Part shown: piece by piece, positions 7,526 to 17,548 of the stretch | Numbering within the stretch: the first letter of the stretch is position 1 | Layout of the letters: every line of letters begins with the position of its first letter | Assembly (NCBI RefSeq): GCF_001261735.1 | Contig: NZ_CVRP01000017.1 | Span: 1 to 64,000, forward strand | Reading direction: 5' to 3' | Source: Dysgonomonas sp. BGC7 | GTDB taxonomy: Bacteria > Bacteroidota > Bacteroidia > Bacteroidales > Dysgonomonadaceae | DNA: 64,000 nt | Notes under the pieces: model-generated | What the model saw: only the letters and a program-made list of their open reading frames with translations | The model's database searches: none | Told to the model about the DNA's origin: nothing | Program-made: the position numbers and the translations under genes

Positions 7526-8671
7526 TTATTTAAGTATCTCTGCAATTTTATCTTCAAGTTCTTTTCCTCTTAGGTTTTTTGCAACAATTATACCGTTAGC
7601 GTCTACTAGAATTGTGTGAGGTATCGAGGCTACTCCGTATATCATAGATGCTTGTTTGTTGTCGTCTCCCAACTGTATCCATTTCATGTTGTACTTCTCT
7701 ACCGCACCCAACCATGCTTGGCGATCATCATCTACAGATATACCTACTATTTCAAGTCCTTTTGCTTTATATGCAGTATAGGCTTTGGCCAGACTAGGCA
7801 TTTCTTGTATACAAGGTCCGCACCATGATGCCCAAAAATCGATAAGAGTACATTCGTTTTTGCCAGCATAGGCAGATAGAGATACTCTATTTCCGTTTAT
7901 ATCTACTAAAGATACATCGGCAAAAGGTTGTCCTACTTCAGGAATTACGCGGTTCAGATCTTCTTCCAAAGCTTTAATTTCCGGTTGGTTGCGGAATGTG
8001 CTGTCGCCCAAAGCGATTAACTCTTTAAGCTCATCGTCGCTGAATGAAGAGTATGATGAAAAGAACAATGTTTGTCCGGCTTTGTTTGCCATATTGGCTT
8101 TAGTAAAGTTGAAGGTAACAGTACGCATTTCGTCTTGAACCTCCTGCATCTTTGTTTGGATATCTTTACCATCAGCATCTACAGGAACACCTTGTACGCC
8201 TCCGGCTTTTGATACTTCTTTATACAATGCTCCAAGCTTATTCATTGCGATGTGTATCTTATTGAATTCTTCATTCAGTTTTGTGCCCGAAAGAGTGATG
8301 TTTACTATCGGAGAGTCTTGTGTTTTGTTGAAATCCACTTTAATAGAGCCCGGCTCTACAATTATGGTAGCTACAGGTGCTCCCTGTTGGGCGACTCTGA
8401 GGTCTTCTCCTATAGATACGAAACCTAAGAATGGTTCCCCGTCGGATATGCCTTTTATGGTAAATTTGCCATTCTTCATTATCACAGAATCCACTGTCGA
8501 TATTTTAATATTATAAGCACTAACGGTATCCATTTTCTGAAGATACACTAATTTACCATTGTAAGCGGTGTCATTAATACTACCATCAATGGTATAAGTA
8601 TTTTTATTCTGACATGATATCAGAGCAACGATTGCTAAAAGAGAAAGCAGAAATAATGTGATTTTTTTCAT
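7526..8671 (-). CDS. TlpA-like thiol-disulfide lipoprotein (CGPC)
   Basis: 381 residues with lipobox ALISC (C20), a DUF4369-like N-terminal part (about 25-125), a helical linker and a C-terminal thioredoxin domain with WCGPC (C284, C287). It has the same architecture as the adjacent downstream paralogue, but the residues between the active cysteines differ (Gly-Pro instead of Pro-Pro), which usually shifts redox potential. A -7 box 32 bases upstream could drive both genes. The client protein is unknown. Confidence 0.88.
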   Translation of the reverse strand: MKKITLFLLSLLAIVALISCQNKNTYTIDGSINDTAYNGKLVYLQKMDTVSAYNIKISTVDSVIMKNGKFTIKGISDGEPFLGFVSIGEDLRVAQQGAPVATIIVEPGSIKVDFNKTQDSPIVNITLSGTKLNEEFNKIHIAMNKLGALYKEVSKAGGVQGVPVDADGKDIQTKMQEVQDEMRTVTFNFTKANMANKAGQTLFFSSYSSFSDDELKELIALGDSTFRNQPEIKALEEDLNRVIPEVGQPFADVSLVDINGNRVSLSAYAGKNECTLIDFWASWCGPCIQEMPSLAKAYTAYKAKGLEIVGISVDDDRQAWLGAVEKYNMKWIQLGDDNKQASMIYGVASIPHTILVDANGIIVAKNLRGKELEDKIAEILK

Positions 8672-8702
8672 TAAGATAAGAATATTAATATTGTATATTT
8701 TG

Positions 8703-8710
8703 CAAAGATA
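8703..8710 (-). promoter_or_regulatory. -7 box upstream of the TlpA-like pair
   Basis: TATCTTTG on the minus strand matches TAnnTTTG and lies 32 bases upstream of the start codon. No clear -33 box is seen. Confidence 0.4.
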
Positions 8711-8852
8711 ATTAAATAGTTAAGATAGAAATTTAATTAGAATATAATTCGTTCGATTGTTTCGGATAATTATAGTGTTATATTGAGGTTTCACAATTAT
8801 CATTGTAATAGATATAAATACAATAAATGTTAATCCATTAGTTAATTTTTTA

Positions 8853-8860
8853 TAGCTTTG
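8853..8860 (+). promoter_or_regulatory. -7 box upstream of the L,D-transpeptidase
   Basis: TAGCTTTG matches TAnnTTTG 63 bases before the start codon. The -33 position is not convincing. The 252-base divergent intergenic region (8672-8923) holds this and the opposing -7 box, and nothing else is evident. Confidence 0.4.
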
Positions 8861-8923
8861 CTCGCTCTGTTGTTTGTTAAACATTACTCTTAGAGTTATT
8901 GTTAATAGAAAAACGAATTGTAA

Positions 8924-9943
8924 ATGAAGAAAAGTATTGTAGTCCTGTTTTTTTTAGCATGCTTGTTTATTATTTTATCTTGTTCTGATAAAGAAAATAG
9001 TAGAGAGGAAATTCCTAATCAGATAAAGGCAGATTCACTTAGCGAAACTGTAGAAACAAAGAAGGCTGTTACAGCATCAGATATTCAGATCGAAAAACAA
9101 TTGTTGTATGATCAATATACTTTGGACGATACCTATCCTTACAAAGATACTGTCCGGTCATTCCAGTGGGATAAGGTTAAAGAACGGCTGGCCTATTTGG
9201 AAAATATACAGCAAGAGCCCACAGAGTGGGCACTTTTACAGAATTATAAGAATTTGAACGGAGAAGCACCATTGGTGAAAACGTATAAACGAAATGAATA
9301 TAAACGCATCGCAGATACATTGGGCGTTGAGCGATACCAATCCATACCGTTATTCTTACCGGAAGATTCTCTTATAGGAGTCCGTTACGCGAGGGATGGC
9401 TCACTTGTGAAAATATTAGATAATGATAGCCTTTCTAAGTTTGTCGAGATAGAAACAACTGATATTGGAGGTAATTGGTTAGTGCCGCGAAAATATATAA
9501 AAAGGCTGGCCGATTCTGTAACTTTTAATAAAGCGATTGTCGTTGATCGCAACAATGAAAACATAACAGTTCTTGAGAAAGTCGGTTCGAAATGGTTAAT
9601 CAGAAGCATGAATCCTGTAACTACAGGACTACATAAACCTCCTCACCAGCAAGAAACTCCTCTTGGAATGTTTGTTATTCAAGAGCGTAAATATAAAATG
9701 TTCTTTTTAGTAGATGGTACTACCGAAACGGGTGGATTTGCTCCATATGCGTGTCGGTTTACAAATGGAGGGTATTTGCATGGTATTCCGGTAAATGCAC
9801 CCAGAACCACTTTTATTGAATATAGTCCATCATTGGGTACTACTCCACGATCTCACATGTGTGTACGTAATGCTACATCACATGCAAAGTTTATTTACGA
9901 CTGGGTGACAGTGGGTGGTACTATTGTTTTTGTTATCGAATAA
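8924..9943 (+). CDS. L,D-transpeptidase (YkuD) lipoprotein
   Basis: 339 residues with lipobox IILSC (C20), so a membrane-anchored periplasmic enzyme. The C-terminal YkuD domain has the conserved H286-G287 and the catalytic motif SHMCVRN with nucleophile C313. The usual S-H-G-C-x-R reads S-H-M-C-V-R here. The family makes 3-3 peptidoglycan cross-links or attaches proteins to peptidoglycan. The N-terminal 200 residues resemble no domain I recognise. It is probably monocistronic, with its own -7 box upstream and no gene close behind. Confidence 0.85.
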   Translation: MKKSIVVLFFLACLFIILSCSDKENSREEIPNQIKADSLSETVETKKAVTASDIQIEKQLLYDQYTLDDTYPYKDTVRSFQWDKVKERLAYLENIQQEPTEWALLQNYKNLNGEAPLVKTYKRNEYKRIADTLGVERYQSIPLFLPEDSLIGVRYARDGSLVKILDNDSLSKFVEIETTDIGGNWLVPRKYIKRLADSVTFNKAIVVDRNNENITVLEKVGSKWLIRSMNPVTTGLHKPPHQQETPLGMFVIQERKYKMFFLVDGTTETGGFAPYACRFTNGGYLHGIPVNAPRTTFIEYSPSLGTTPRSHMCVRNATSHAKFIYDWVTVGGTIVFVIE

Positions 9944-9960
9944 ATTTCAAGAAGGAATAA

Positions 9961-9995
9961 ATGTGTAACCTTTGTCACTTTTTAGTTAAAAAACG
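9961..9995 (+). repeat. upstream motif copy E (before groESL)
   Basis: The core TTTGTCACTTTTTAGTTAA (9971-9989) matches the consensus TTTGTCAGGTTTTAGTTAA at 17 of 19 positions, is preceded by TGTGTAACC, and is followed by AACGGAG as in copy B. It is oriented toward groES, 240 bases ahead of its start and about 25 bases ahead of a -7 box. Confidence 0.6.
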
Positions 9996-10013
9996 GAGTG
10001 AGCTCTTGATTTA

Positions 10014-10021
10014 TATTTTTG
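10014..10021 (+). promoter_or_regulatory. candidate primary-sigma -7 box for groESL
   Basis: TATTTTTG matches TAnnTTTG about 210 bases before groES. The expected -33 region falls at the end of the upstream repeat motif rather than on a TTTG. Confidence 0.4.
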
Positions 10022-10152
10022 TTTCTTTCACATAATGGTAGAGGGTATCTATCTGTTTGCTTTTACTATACCAAGATAAGACTGAATCTCAGAAATGACG
10101 TCTTGTCAGCGAATGTCTGTCACAACTCTGCTTTTTTGACAGAAATATTTTT

Positions 10153-10168
10153 TGGCACACATTTCGCT
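10153..10168 (+). promoter_or_regulatory. sigma-54-like promoter before groES
   Basis: TGGCACACATTTCGCT carries GG at 10154-10155 and GC at 10166-10167 with exactly 10 bases between, the defining spacing of sigma-54 -24/-12 elements. The only mismatch in the -12 block is C for T (TCGCT for TTGCT). The start point would fall about 50 bases before the groES ATG. An inverted repeat TCTGTCA/TGACAGA (10116-10122/10137-10143) lies just upstream. Confidence 0.5.
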
Positions 10169-10228
10169 AAAAGTAAAATGAGAATATTTCAAGAAATTAT
10201 AATATATAAATTTAAATTACTAAAAATC

Positions 10229-10498
10229 ATGAGTATTAAACCATTAGCAGATCGTGTACTAATTAAGCCTGCAGCTGCTGAAGAAAAAAGTGTAGGAGGT
10301 ATCATTATTCCTGATACAGCAAAAGAAAAACCTCTAAAAGGAGAAGTTGTTGCTGTAGGTAACGGAACAAAAGATGAAGATATGATAGTAAAGCCTAACG
10401 ATCAGGTTCTTTACGGCAAATATGCCGGAACAGAAATCGAACTTGATGGCGAATCGTATCTAATCATGCGTCAGTCTGATATTCTTGCAATTATTTAA
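10229..10498 (+). CDS. groES: co-chaperonin GroES
   Basis: An 89-residue Hsp10 that caps GroEL. The sequence [14 protein letters not shown]...[13 protein letters not shown] contains the typical mobile loop (about 17-30), and the [12 protein letters not shown] segment is family-typical. The reading frame is open further upstream, but the family length and the start [10 protein letters not shown] place initiation at 10229, after an A-rich leader. It is followed 28 bases later by groEL. Two candidate promoters and a copy of the dispersed motif lie upstream. No CIRCE element was found. Confidence 0.97.
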   Translation: MSIKPLADRVLIKPAAAEEKSVGGIIIPDTAKEKPLKGEVVAVGNGTKDEDMIVKPNDQVLYGKYAGTEIELDGESYLIMRQSDILAII

Positions 10499-10517
10499 TA
10501 CCGAAACTTATAAATAG

Positions 10518-12158
<1,641 letters not shown>

Positions 12159-12182
12159 TCATCCTTTATGAAATAATTCCCA

Positions 12183-12217
12183 AAAACGGGCAGGTCTTTT
12201 TGGGGCTTGTCCGTTTT
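12183..12217 (+). terminator. groESL terminator
   Basis: AAAACGGGCA (12183-12192) pairs with TGTCCGTTTT (12208-12217), one G-U pair, with Ts at the end of the stem. Confidence 0.8.
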
Positions 12218-12381
12218 CTATTGTTTGTCAAATATGAATATGATCGTTTAGATATAAATAAAGATGCAAAAAGACAACTCGACCTAACAAAACAGACAAA
12301 TTCGTGATAATCAATACAAAAAACATATACATTGTCCTTAAAAATAGCTAACGGTATAAACCTTATATGAAATAAATTTGT

Positions 12382-12389
12382 TATTTTTG
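12382..12389 (+). promoter_or_regulatory. -7 box upstream of gapA
   Basis: TATTTTTG matches TAnnTTTG about 100 bases before gapA. No TTTG is found at the right distance upstream. The rest of the 332-base gap (12159-12490) holds the groESL terminator and AT-rich sequence, and no small gene is apparent. Confidence 0.4.
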
Positions 12390-12484
12390 TACTGCTTTTC
12401 GAAAAGGATGTTTTATAACATAATTATTGATTTTCGAGATTCTATGAATAAGGATATACTCAATTTTTTAACTAATAAAAATAA

Positions 12485-13495
<1,011 letters not shown>

Positions 13496-13521
13496 TAAAT
13501 AATATTATCCTATATATAGAA

Positions 13522-13550
13522 AGAGCTGTCCAACAGGGCGGCTCTTTTTT
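13522..13550 (+). terminator. gapA terminator
   Basis: AGAGCTGTCC (13522-13531) pairs with GGGCGGCTCT (13536-13545) around a 4-base loop, followed by six Ts. Confidence 0.9.
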
Positions 13551-13577
13551 GTTTTGTCCCTATTTATCCTATATTTG
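13548..13577 (+). promoter_or_regulatory. promoter of the TonB-domain protein gene
   Basis: TTTG (13548-13551), an 18-base spacer, then TATATTTG (13570-13577). The -33 box reuses the T tract of the gapA terminator, and the start codon follows 18 bases later. Confidence 0.5.
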
Positions 13578-13595
13578 TATTTTGATGCTATACCC

Positions 13596-13991
13596 ATGAA
13601 AAAACTCTTTTTATACATTGCAATAGCAATCAGTAGTAGTATGTGTTTTGCTCAATGCCAAGACAAGGTCTATACTGTTGTTGAGCAAATGCCATTTTTT
13701 CCCGGAGGAGAAACTGAGTTGTTCAAGTTTATAAATCAGAACTTAAAATATCCAGTCATACCGGAAGACAAGATAATGGACAATCTCAGTACGAAGATAC
13801 AGTTCGTAGTAACTAAAACCGGAGAGATAAAAGATATTAAACCAATGAAACCTCAATATGAAGGAACGATCCTAACAGATTCTCTAATTAGTGTAATCAG
13901 ACGTATGCCCCGCTGGATACCTGGAAAACACAAAGGAGAGAATATAAATGTATATTTTACCATTCCTTTGCATATCAGCCCTAAAAGATAA
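13596..13991 (+). CDS. secreted TonB C-terminal-domain-like protein
   Basis: 131 residues: a signal peptide (MKKLFLYIAIAISSSMCFAQ) followed by one small domain with the TonB C-terminal pattern. This runs FPGGETELFKFINQNLKYP, then a strand IQFVVTKTGEIKDI, then MPRWIPGKHKGENINVYFTIPLHI. It lacks the N-terminal anchor and Pro-rich stretch of real TonB, so it is not an energy transducer by itself. Similar stand-alone domains are common in Bacteroidales, with unknown role. The start at 13596 is chosen because the signal peptide begins there, although the frame is open upstream. Confidence 0.75.
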   Translation: MKKLFLYIAIAISSSMCFAQCQDKVYTVVEQMPFFPGGETELFKFINQNLKYPVIPEDKIMDNLSTKIQFVVTKTGEIKDIKPMKPQYEGTILTDSLISVIRRMPRWIPGKHKGENINVYFTIPLHISPKR

Positions 13992-14147
13992 TTCCTTTTG
14001 CATTTTATAATCCTCCTATATCTATATAGATAAAGTCATTCTAGAAATATTGGGTATATAAGTAAAAGGTAGAATTTATGCCGTATCTTTAAATTATAAC
14101 CAACAGCGAATGTTATACTTGAATGGACAATAAATAGGTCTGATACC

Positions 14148-14630
14148 TTATTCCTGTTTCTTAGAGATTTTTATACCAATCTTTTCTATTCCATTTAGGG
14201 GTTCGTCGCGCATGCCATGTTCTATCTTTATTCTATAATTCTTTTTTTCTCGGAATACAATGTCTGTTAGAGGAAAAGAGACCTGATATAGTGTGCCAAA
14301 ACCTGACCCTTGCCATTTGCCGAATTCGTCGGCTAATTTATATTCTCTCGAAATCTCTGTGTATGTAGAATCGGCGGTGAAGTTGTGCTGAACAAAGAAC
14401 CAGATATTCTGATATGGATAATTTACGTTGTTGGAGACTTCTATTGCAACACTATATAGTGTGTTTGGGGTAATTGCTGTAGAATCTACATCGAAAGTCA
14501 AAGTGTCTTTTTGCTGCCACTTTGCATCTTTTATTTCATGAAAATGATAATACACCTCCTGTTTGTTGCAGGAGATGTTCATCAAACTCACTAAGAGCAG
14601 AATCAGATATGTATAGCCGGACTTATGCAT
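14148..14630 (-). CDS. gldH: gliding motility/T9SS lipoprotein GldH
   Basis: 160 residues with signal peptide and lipobox SLMNISC, then a short beta-rich domain containing the family-typical WQQKDTLTFDVD and PYQNIWFFVQHN stretches. GldH is a lipoprotein needed for gliding in Flavobacterium and is linked to the type IX secretion apparatus. It is kept in non-gliding Bacteroidales, where its role is unclear. The start at 14630 is chosen because the signal peptide begins there. The longer open frame upstream merely overlaps the PSP1 gene. It overlaps that gene by 8 bases, so it is translationally coupled. Confidence 0.85.
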   Translation of the reverse strand: MHKSGYTYLILLLVSLMNISCNKQEVYYHFHEIKDAKWQQKDTLTFDVDSTAITPNTLYSVAIEVSNNVNYPYQNIWFFVQHNFTADSTYTEISREYKLADEFGKWQGSGFGTLYQVSFPLTDIVFREKKNYRIKIEHGMRDEPLNGIEKIGIKISKKQE

Positions 14631-16158
14631 CCGGCTTGTTTTGTTCCGGTTTTCCATTTCTGTTGTTCCGGTTACGATTGTTCCTATGATGATTCTTTTT
14701 ATTCGGATTCGAATTTTGTCCTTGTTCCTGCGCTTGTTGTGGAGCACTATTATTTGCAGCTTGTTGCTTATTGTTAACTTCTATTTTTCTCTTGTTGGTC
14801 TGCTGCTGATTATTATTTGGCGTTCCTTGGTTGTTATTATCCCTCGGAATATTGTTTTCTCTTTGCTTGTTCTTTACGAATTTCTTCTTATTTCGGTTGT
14901 TTGATCCTGCATTATTGTCGAAGCGATTTATATTCTCTTGCAATATATCATGAGATGTAGGCTTTTCCTCCTGTTCTTGAACTTCAGATACAAGGTGTAA
15001 AGGTCTGTCCCCTCTTTTGTTCATTCTTATAACCTCATATACTCTGTCTTTTGGTAATGAGAGGAGATTTGCAGCAAAATGCTTATCAGTAGAATATGTC
15101 ATCACCCCCGACAAAACATCTGTCTTAAAGTGATAATATGTAGAATCTTTCGTTTCCAGAGGAATATCTCGAGATGGCAACTGGCGCTGTGCTTCCACAT
15201 ATGTGTCTACTTCAAAATTAAGGCAGCACTTAAGCTTTCCGCATTGTCCGGCAAGTTTCTGAGGATTTAGAGGTATGTCTTGAAGACGGGCGGCAGATGT
15301 TGATACCGATACAAAGTTAGACATAGAACTGGAACAGCATAGCTCCCTTCCGCATGGGCCGATTCCTCCTACTCGTCCGGCCTCTTGTCTGGCTCCAATT
15401 TGCTTCATTTCTATTTTTACACGAAATTCGGAAGCATATACTTTTATCAATTGGCGAAAGTCGACACGTTCATCAGCTATATAATAGAATATGGCTTTAT
15501 TTCCATCACCCTGAAATTCTACATCGCTAATCTTCATGGCTAATTTTTGTTCCTCAGCTATCTCTCTGGCTCTGAGCATTGTTTTATGCTCTTTCTTTTT
15601 AGCTTCTTCCCATTTTTCTATATCATTAGGTTTTGCTATACGATATATACGCTTAGTTTCTCCCCTGTAGTTGTTCTTCAGCATCTGTAGTTCAACGAGC
15701 TTCCCGGTGAGGGTAACTTCTCCTATATCATGTCCGGGAGTGGCTTCTACTGCAACGATGTCTCCTTTATATAATTCGACATCGTTACTATTCAGATAAT
15801 AGCCTTTTCTCGTATTCTTGAATTGAACTTCTACCATCTTAGACTCTGCCAATAACTCTCTCATGTCTTCAAGCCAGTTATAGACTTCCAGTTTATTGCT
15901 TCCACTACAGCATCCGCCCTTCGAAGAACAACCTCCACCAGAGCACCCCCCTCCGGAACAGCCACCACTAGAGCATCCTCCTCCGGATTTGCAGGCACAA
16001 GATCCACCCTTGCTACAGGCACAGGTTTTTGTTGTAGTTTCTGAAGTAGTAATTCCATCATCTGTAGCTCTTTTGCTAGCTTTGGCACAAGTGCAACCAA
16101 TAGGTGTTTTGCATGTGCCTTGACAGTCATTTAATGGGTATGTATTTTGGTTTGTCAT
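14623..16158 (-). CDS. PSP1/RicT-like protein with Cys-rich head and Asn/Gln-rich tail
   Basis: 511 residues in three parts. The head (about 10-90) is low-complexity with 14 cysteines, mostly in GGC/GGGC repeats. The centre (about 95-375) is a PSP1 domain with the conserved clusters CGRELCCSSSM and CGKLKCCLNFE. The tail (about 400-511) is a disordered Asn/Gln/Lys/Arg-rich run. In Bacillus the PSP1 protein RicT (YaaT) acts in an iron-sulfur complex that steers RNase Y. Bacteroidetes homologues sit between holB and gldH as here. An alternative in-frame ATG lies at 16185. The Cys head looks metal-binding, which is inference. Confidence 0.85.
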   Translation of the reverse strand: MTNQNTYPLNDCQGTCKTPIGCTCAKASKRATDDGITTSETTTKTCACSKGGSCACKSGGGCSSGGCSGGGCSGGGCSSKGGCCSGSNKLEVYNWLEDMRELLAESKMVEVQFKNTRKGYYLNSNDVELYKGDIVAVEATPGHDIGEVTLTGKLVELQMLKNNYRGETKRIYRIAKPNDIEKWEEAKKKEHKTMLRAREIAEEQKLAMKISDVEFQGDGNKAIFYYIADERVDFRQLIKVYASEFRVKIEMKQIGARQEAGRVGGIGPCGRELCCSSSMSNFVSVSTSAARLQDIPLNPQKLAGQCGKLKCCLNFEVDTYVEAQRQLPSRDIPLETKDSTYYHFKTDVLSGVMTYSTDKHFAANLLSLPKDRVYEVIRMNKRGDRPLHLVSEVQEQEEKPTSHDILQENINRFDNNAGSNNRNKKKFVKNKQRENNIPRDNNNQGTPNNNQQQTNKRKIEVNNKQQAANNSAPQQAQEQGQNSNPNKKNHHRNNRNRNNRNGKPEQNKPDA

Positions 16159-16215
16159 TTTATTTGTTTTTAATGATTGAAACAAAGCCCCTTTTATGGC
16201 TCTGTGGGTCTATAT

Positions 16216-17340
16216 TTATTGTTTTATCAACATTGTTATTTTGAGACAAAGGTCGAAAAAAACCATCTTTGCGTTTACATTTTGTTCTATATGCCGTTCG
16301 GCTAATGCAAGTTCATTCATTAGTCCGATTATATTTTTTTCGTTTACGAAAGGAGCAAATCTGATTCCAAAATTAGCTTCGTCCTGAGCCATGTATACAA
16401 TATCCGGTTGCTTCATGTTGCTTATAAAGTATTCTCGTACCATCCTTTGGCAGTATATAAGAAAACTTTTCTGATTTTCTCGGCCTATACCTCCCAGTTC
16501 GTTGCCGATAGCTTTTATCTCTTTTATATTGCGGGCATATGAGGCACGCATCATTTGGATGAACAGATTGAAAAAGAACTTATGTTCTTCGTTCAGGCTA
16601 ATTGTCTCCAGTGCTTTCAGATAGCTTCCATTTGCAAGATGAGCAACGTTAAGAGCATCTTCGGGAGTTATATTATACTCTGATTCTAATGCCTGTACTA
16701 TATCATTCTCTTCAATACCATGTATGTTTATTCGCTGACAACGGGACTGAATCGTAGTAATAATATTGTCGGGCGTATCGGATACCAACAAGAATATAGT
16801 ATTGTCTGTAGGTTCTTCTATTATTTTCAAAAGCTTATTTGCACACGATTCGTGCATCTTTTCGGGTAGCCAAATGATCATAATCTTATATTTGGCTTCG
16901 TAAATCTTAAGGCTCAACTTTCTTATTATCTCTTCACTTTCTTTCGCATAAATCAGGCCTTGCGAATTTTCAGCATCAATATGGTCGAGCCATTGTCCAA
17001 GATTGAAGTAGCTACTGTTCTTTACAAATTCGCGCCATTCGGATATATAATCATCGCAGACTTCTTTTTTCTTTGCTGCCTTTTTTACTATCGGGAAAAC
17101 AAAATGCAGATCGGGGTGTGCCAAATGATTATACTTGACGCATGAAGGACATTTTCCGCAAGAGTCGTCATCTGTGCGATTTTCGCAGTTGAGATATTGA
17201 GCATAGGCCAAGGCAAGAGGGAACTTACCTATTCCTTCCGGTCCGCAAAAGAGTTGTGCATGAGGGATAAATCCTTCTTTAACCGATCTGGTTAGTCGTT
17301 CTTTTACTTCTTTTTGTCCTATGATATCCTTAAAAAACAT
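16216..17340 (-). CDS. holB: DNA polymerase III subunit delta'
   Basis: A 374-residue clamp-loader subunit of the AAA+ family. The Walker-like P-loop GPEGIGKF follows an N-terminal MFFKDIIGQKEVKERL. The zinc-binding cysteines CENR...CGKCPSC are present (about 52-67), and LLKIIEEP with SRCQR mark the sensor/arginine-finger region. It loads the sliding clamp at the replication fork together with delta and tau. It starts 208 bases after metF. That gap holds two copies (A and B) of the dispersed motif pointing at this gene. Confidence 0.92.
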   Translation of the reverse strand: MFFKDIIGQKEVKERLTRSVKEGFIPHAQLFCGPEGIGKFPLALAYAQYLNCENRTDDDSCGKCPSCVKYNHLAHPDLHFVFPIVKKAAKKKEVCDDYISEWREFVKNSSYFNLGQWLDHIDAENSQGLIYAKESEEIIRKLSLKIYEAKYKIMIIWLPEKMHESCANKLLKIIEEPTDNTIFLLVSDTPDNIITTIQSRCQRINIHGIEENDIVQALESEYNITPEDALNVAHLANGSYLKALETISLNEEHKFFFNLFIQMMRASYARNIKEIKAIGNELGGIGRENQKSFLIYCQRMVREYFISNMKQPDIVYMAQDEANFGIRFAPFVNEKNIIGLMNELALAERHIEQNVNAKMVFFDLCLKITMLIKQ

Positions 17341-17374
17341 CTATCTGCTTATATTCAGTGTATTATATTATAAA

Positions 17375-17393
17375 TTAACTAAAACCTTACAAA
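17375..17393 (-). repeat. upstream motif copy A (before holB)
   Basis: On the minus strand TTTGTAAGGTTTTAGTTAA, one mismatch to the consensus, preceded by GTGTACATG and followed by TTTATAATATAAT. It ends 34 bases before the holB start. Confidence 0.6.
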
Positions 17394-17460
17394 CATGTAC
17401 ACTTTTTCTTTGTTTTATTTTACTGTATCTTTTTCTTTTCTCTGTTAATCTCTCCGTATT

Positions 17461-17479
17461 TTAACTAAAACCTGACAAA
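17461..17479 (-). repeat. upstream motif copy B (before holB)
   Basis: On the minus strand an exact TTTGTCAGGTTTTAGTTAA, preceded by TTGTAACT and followed by AATACGGAGAG. It lies in tandem with copy A, in the same orientation, 120 bases before holB. Confidence 0.65.
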
Positions 17480-17548
17480 AGTTACAACATTTTAGCATCT
17501 TAGAAAAAACTGTCAGAATCTTTTTCTAGGCTTTCTCTTATAGATAAA

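Noticed and set aside
8853-8923. Second copy of the dispersed motif before the L,D-transpeptidase (TTAGTTAA at 8839-8846)
   Set aside because: Only the final eight bases match. TTTGTCAGG is missing.
10019-10228. N-terminal extension of GroES by about 70 residues
   Set aside because: The frame is open, but GroES is about 90-95 residues and starts [10 protein letters not shown]. The extension covers the promoter region and begins with a non-ATG codon.
14019-14032. Perfect palindrome TATCTATATAGATA
   Set aside because: Short, pure AT-type palindromes are expected in such AT-rich gaps. It does not sit at a promoter and has no second copy that I found.
15896-16123. Proline-rich 75-residue frame
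   Set aside because: It is the shadow of the Gly-Cys repeats of the PSP1 gene on the other strand (GGC reads as a Pro-rich repeat).
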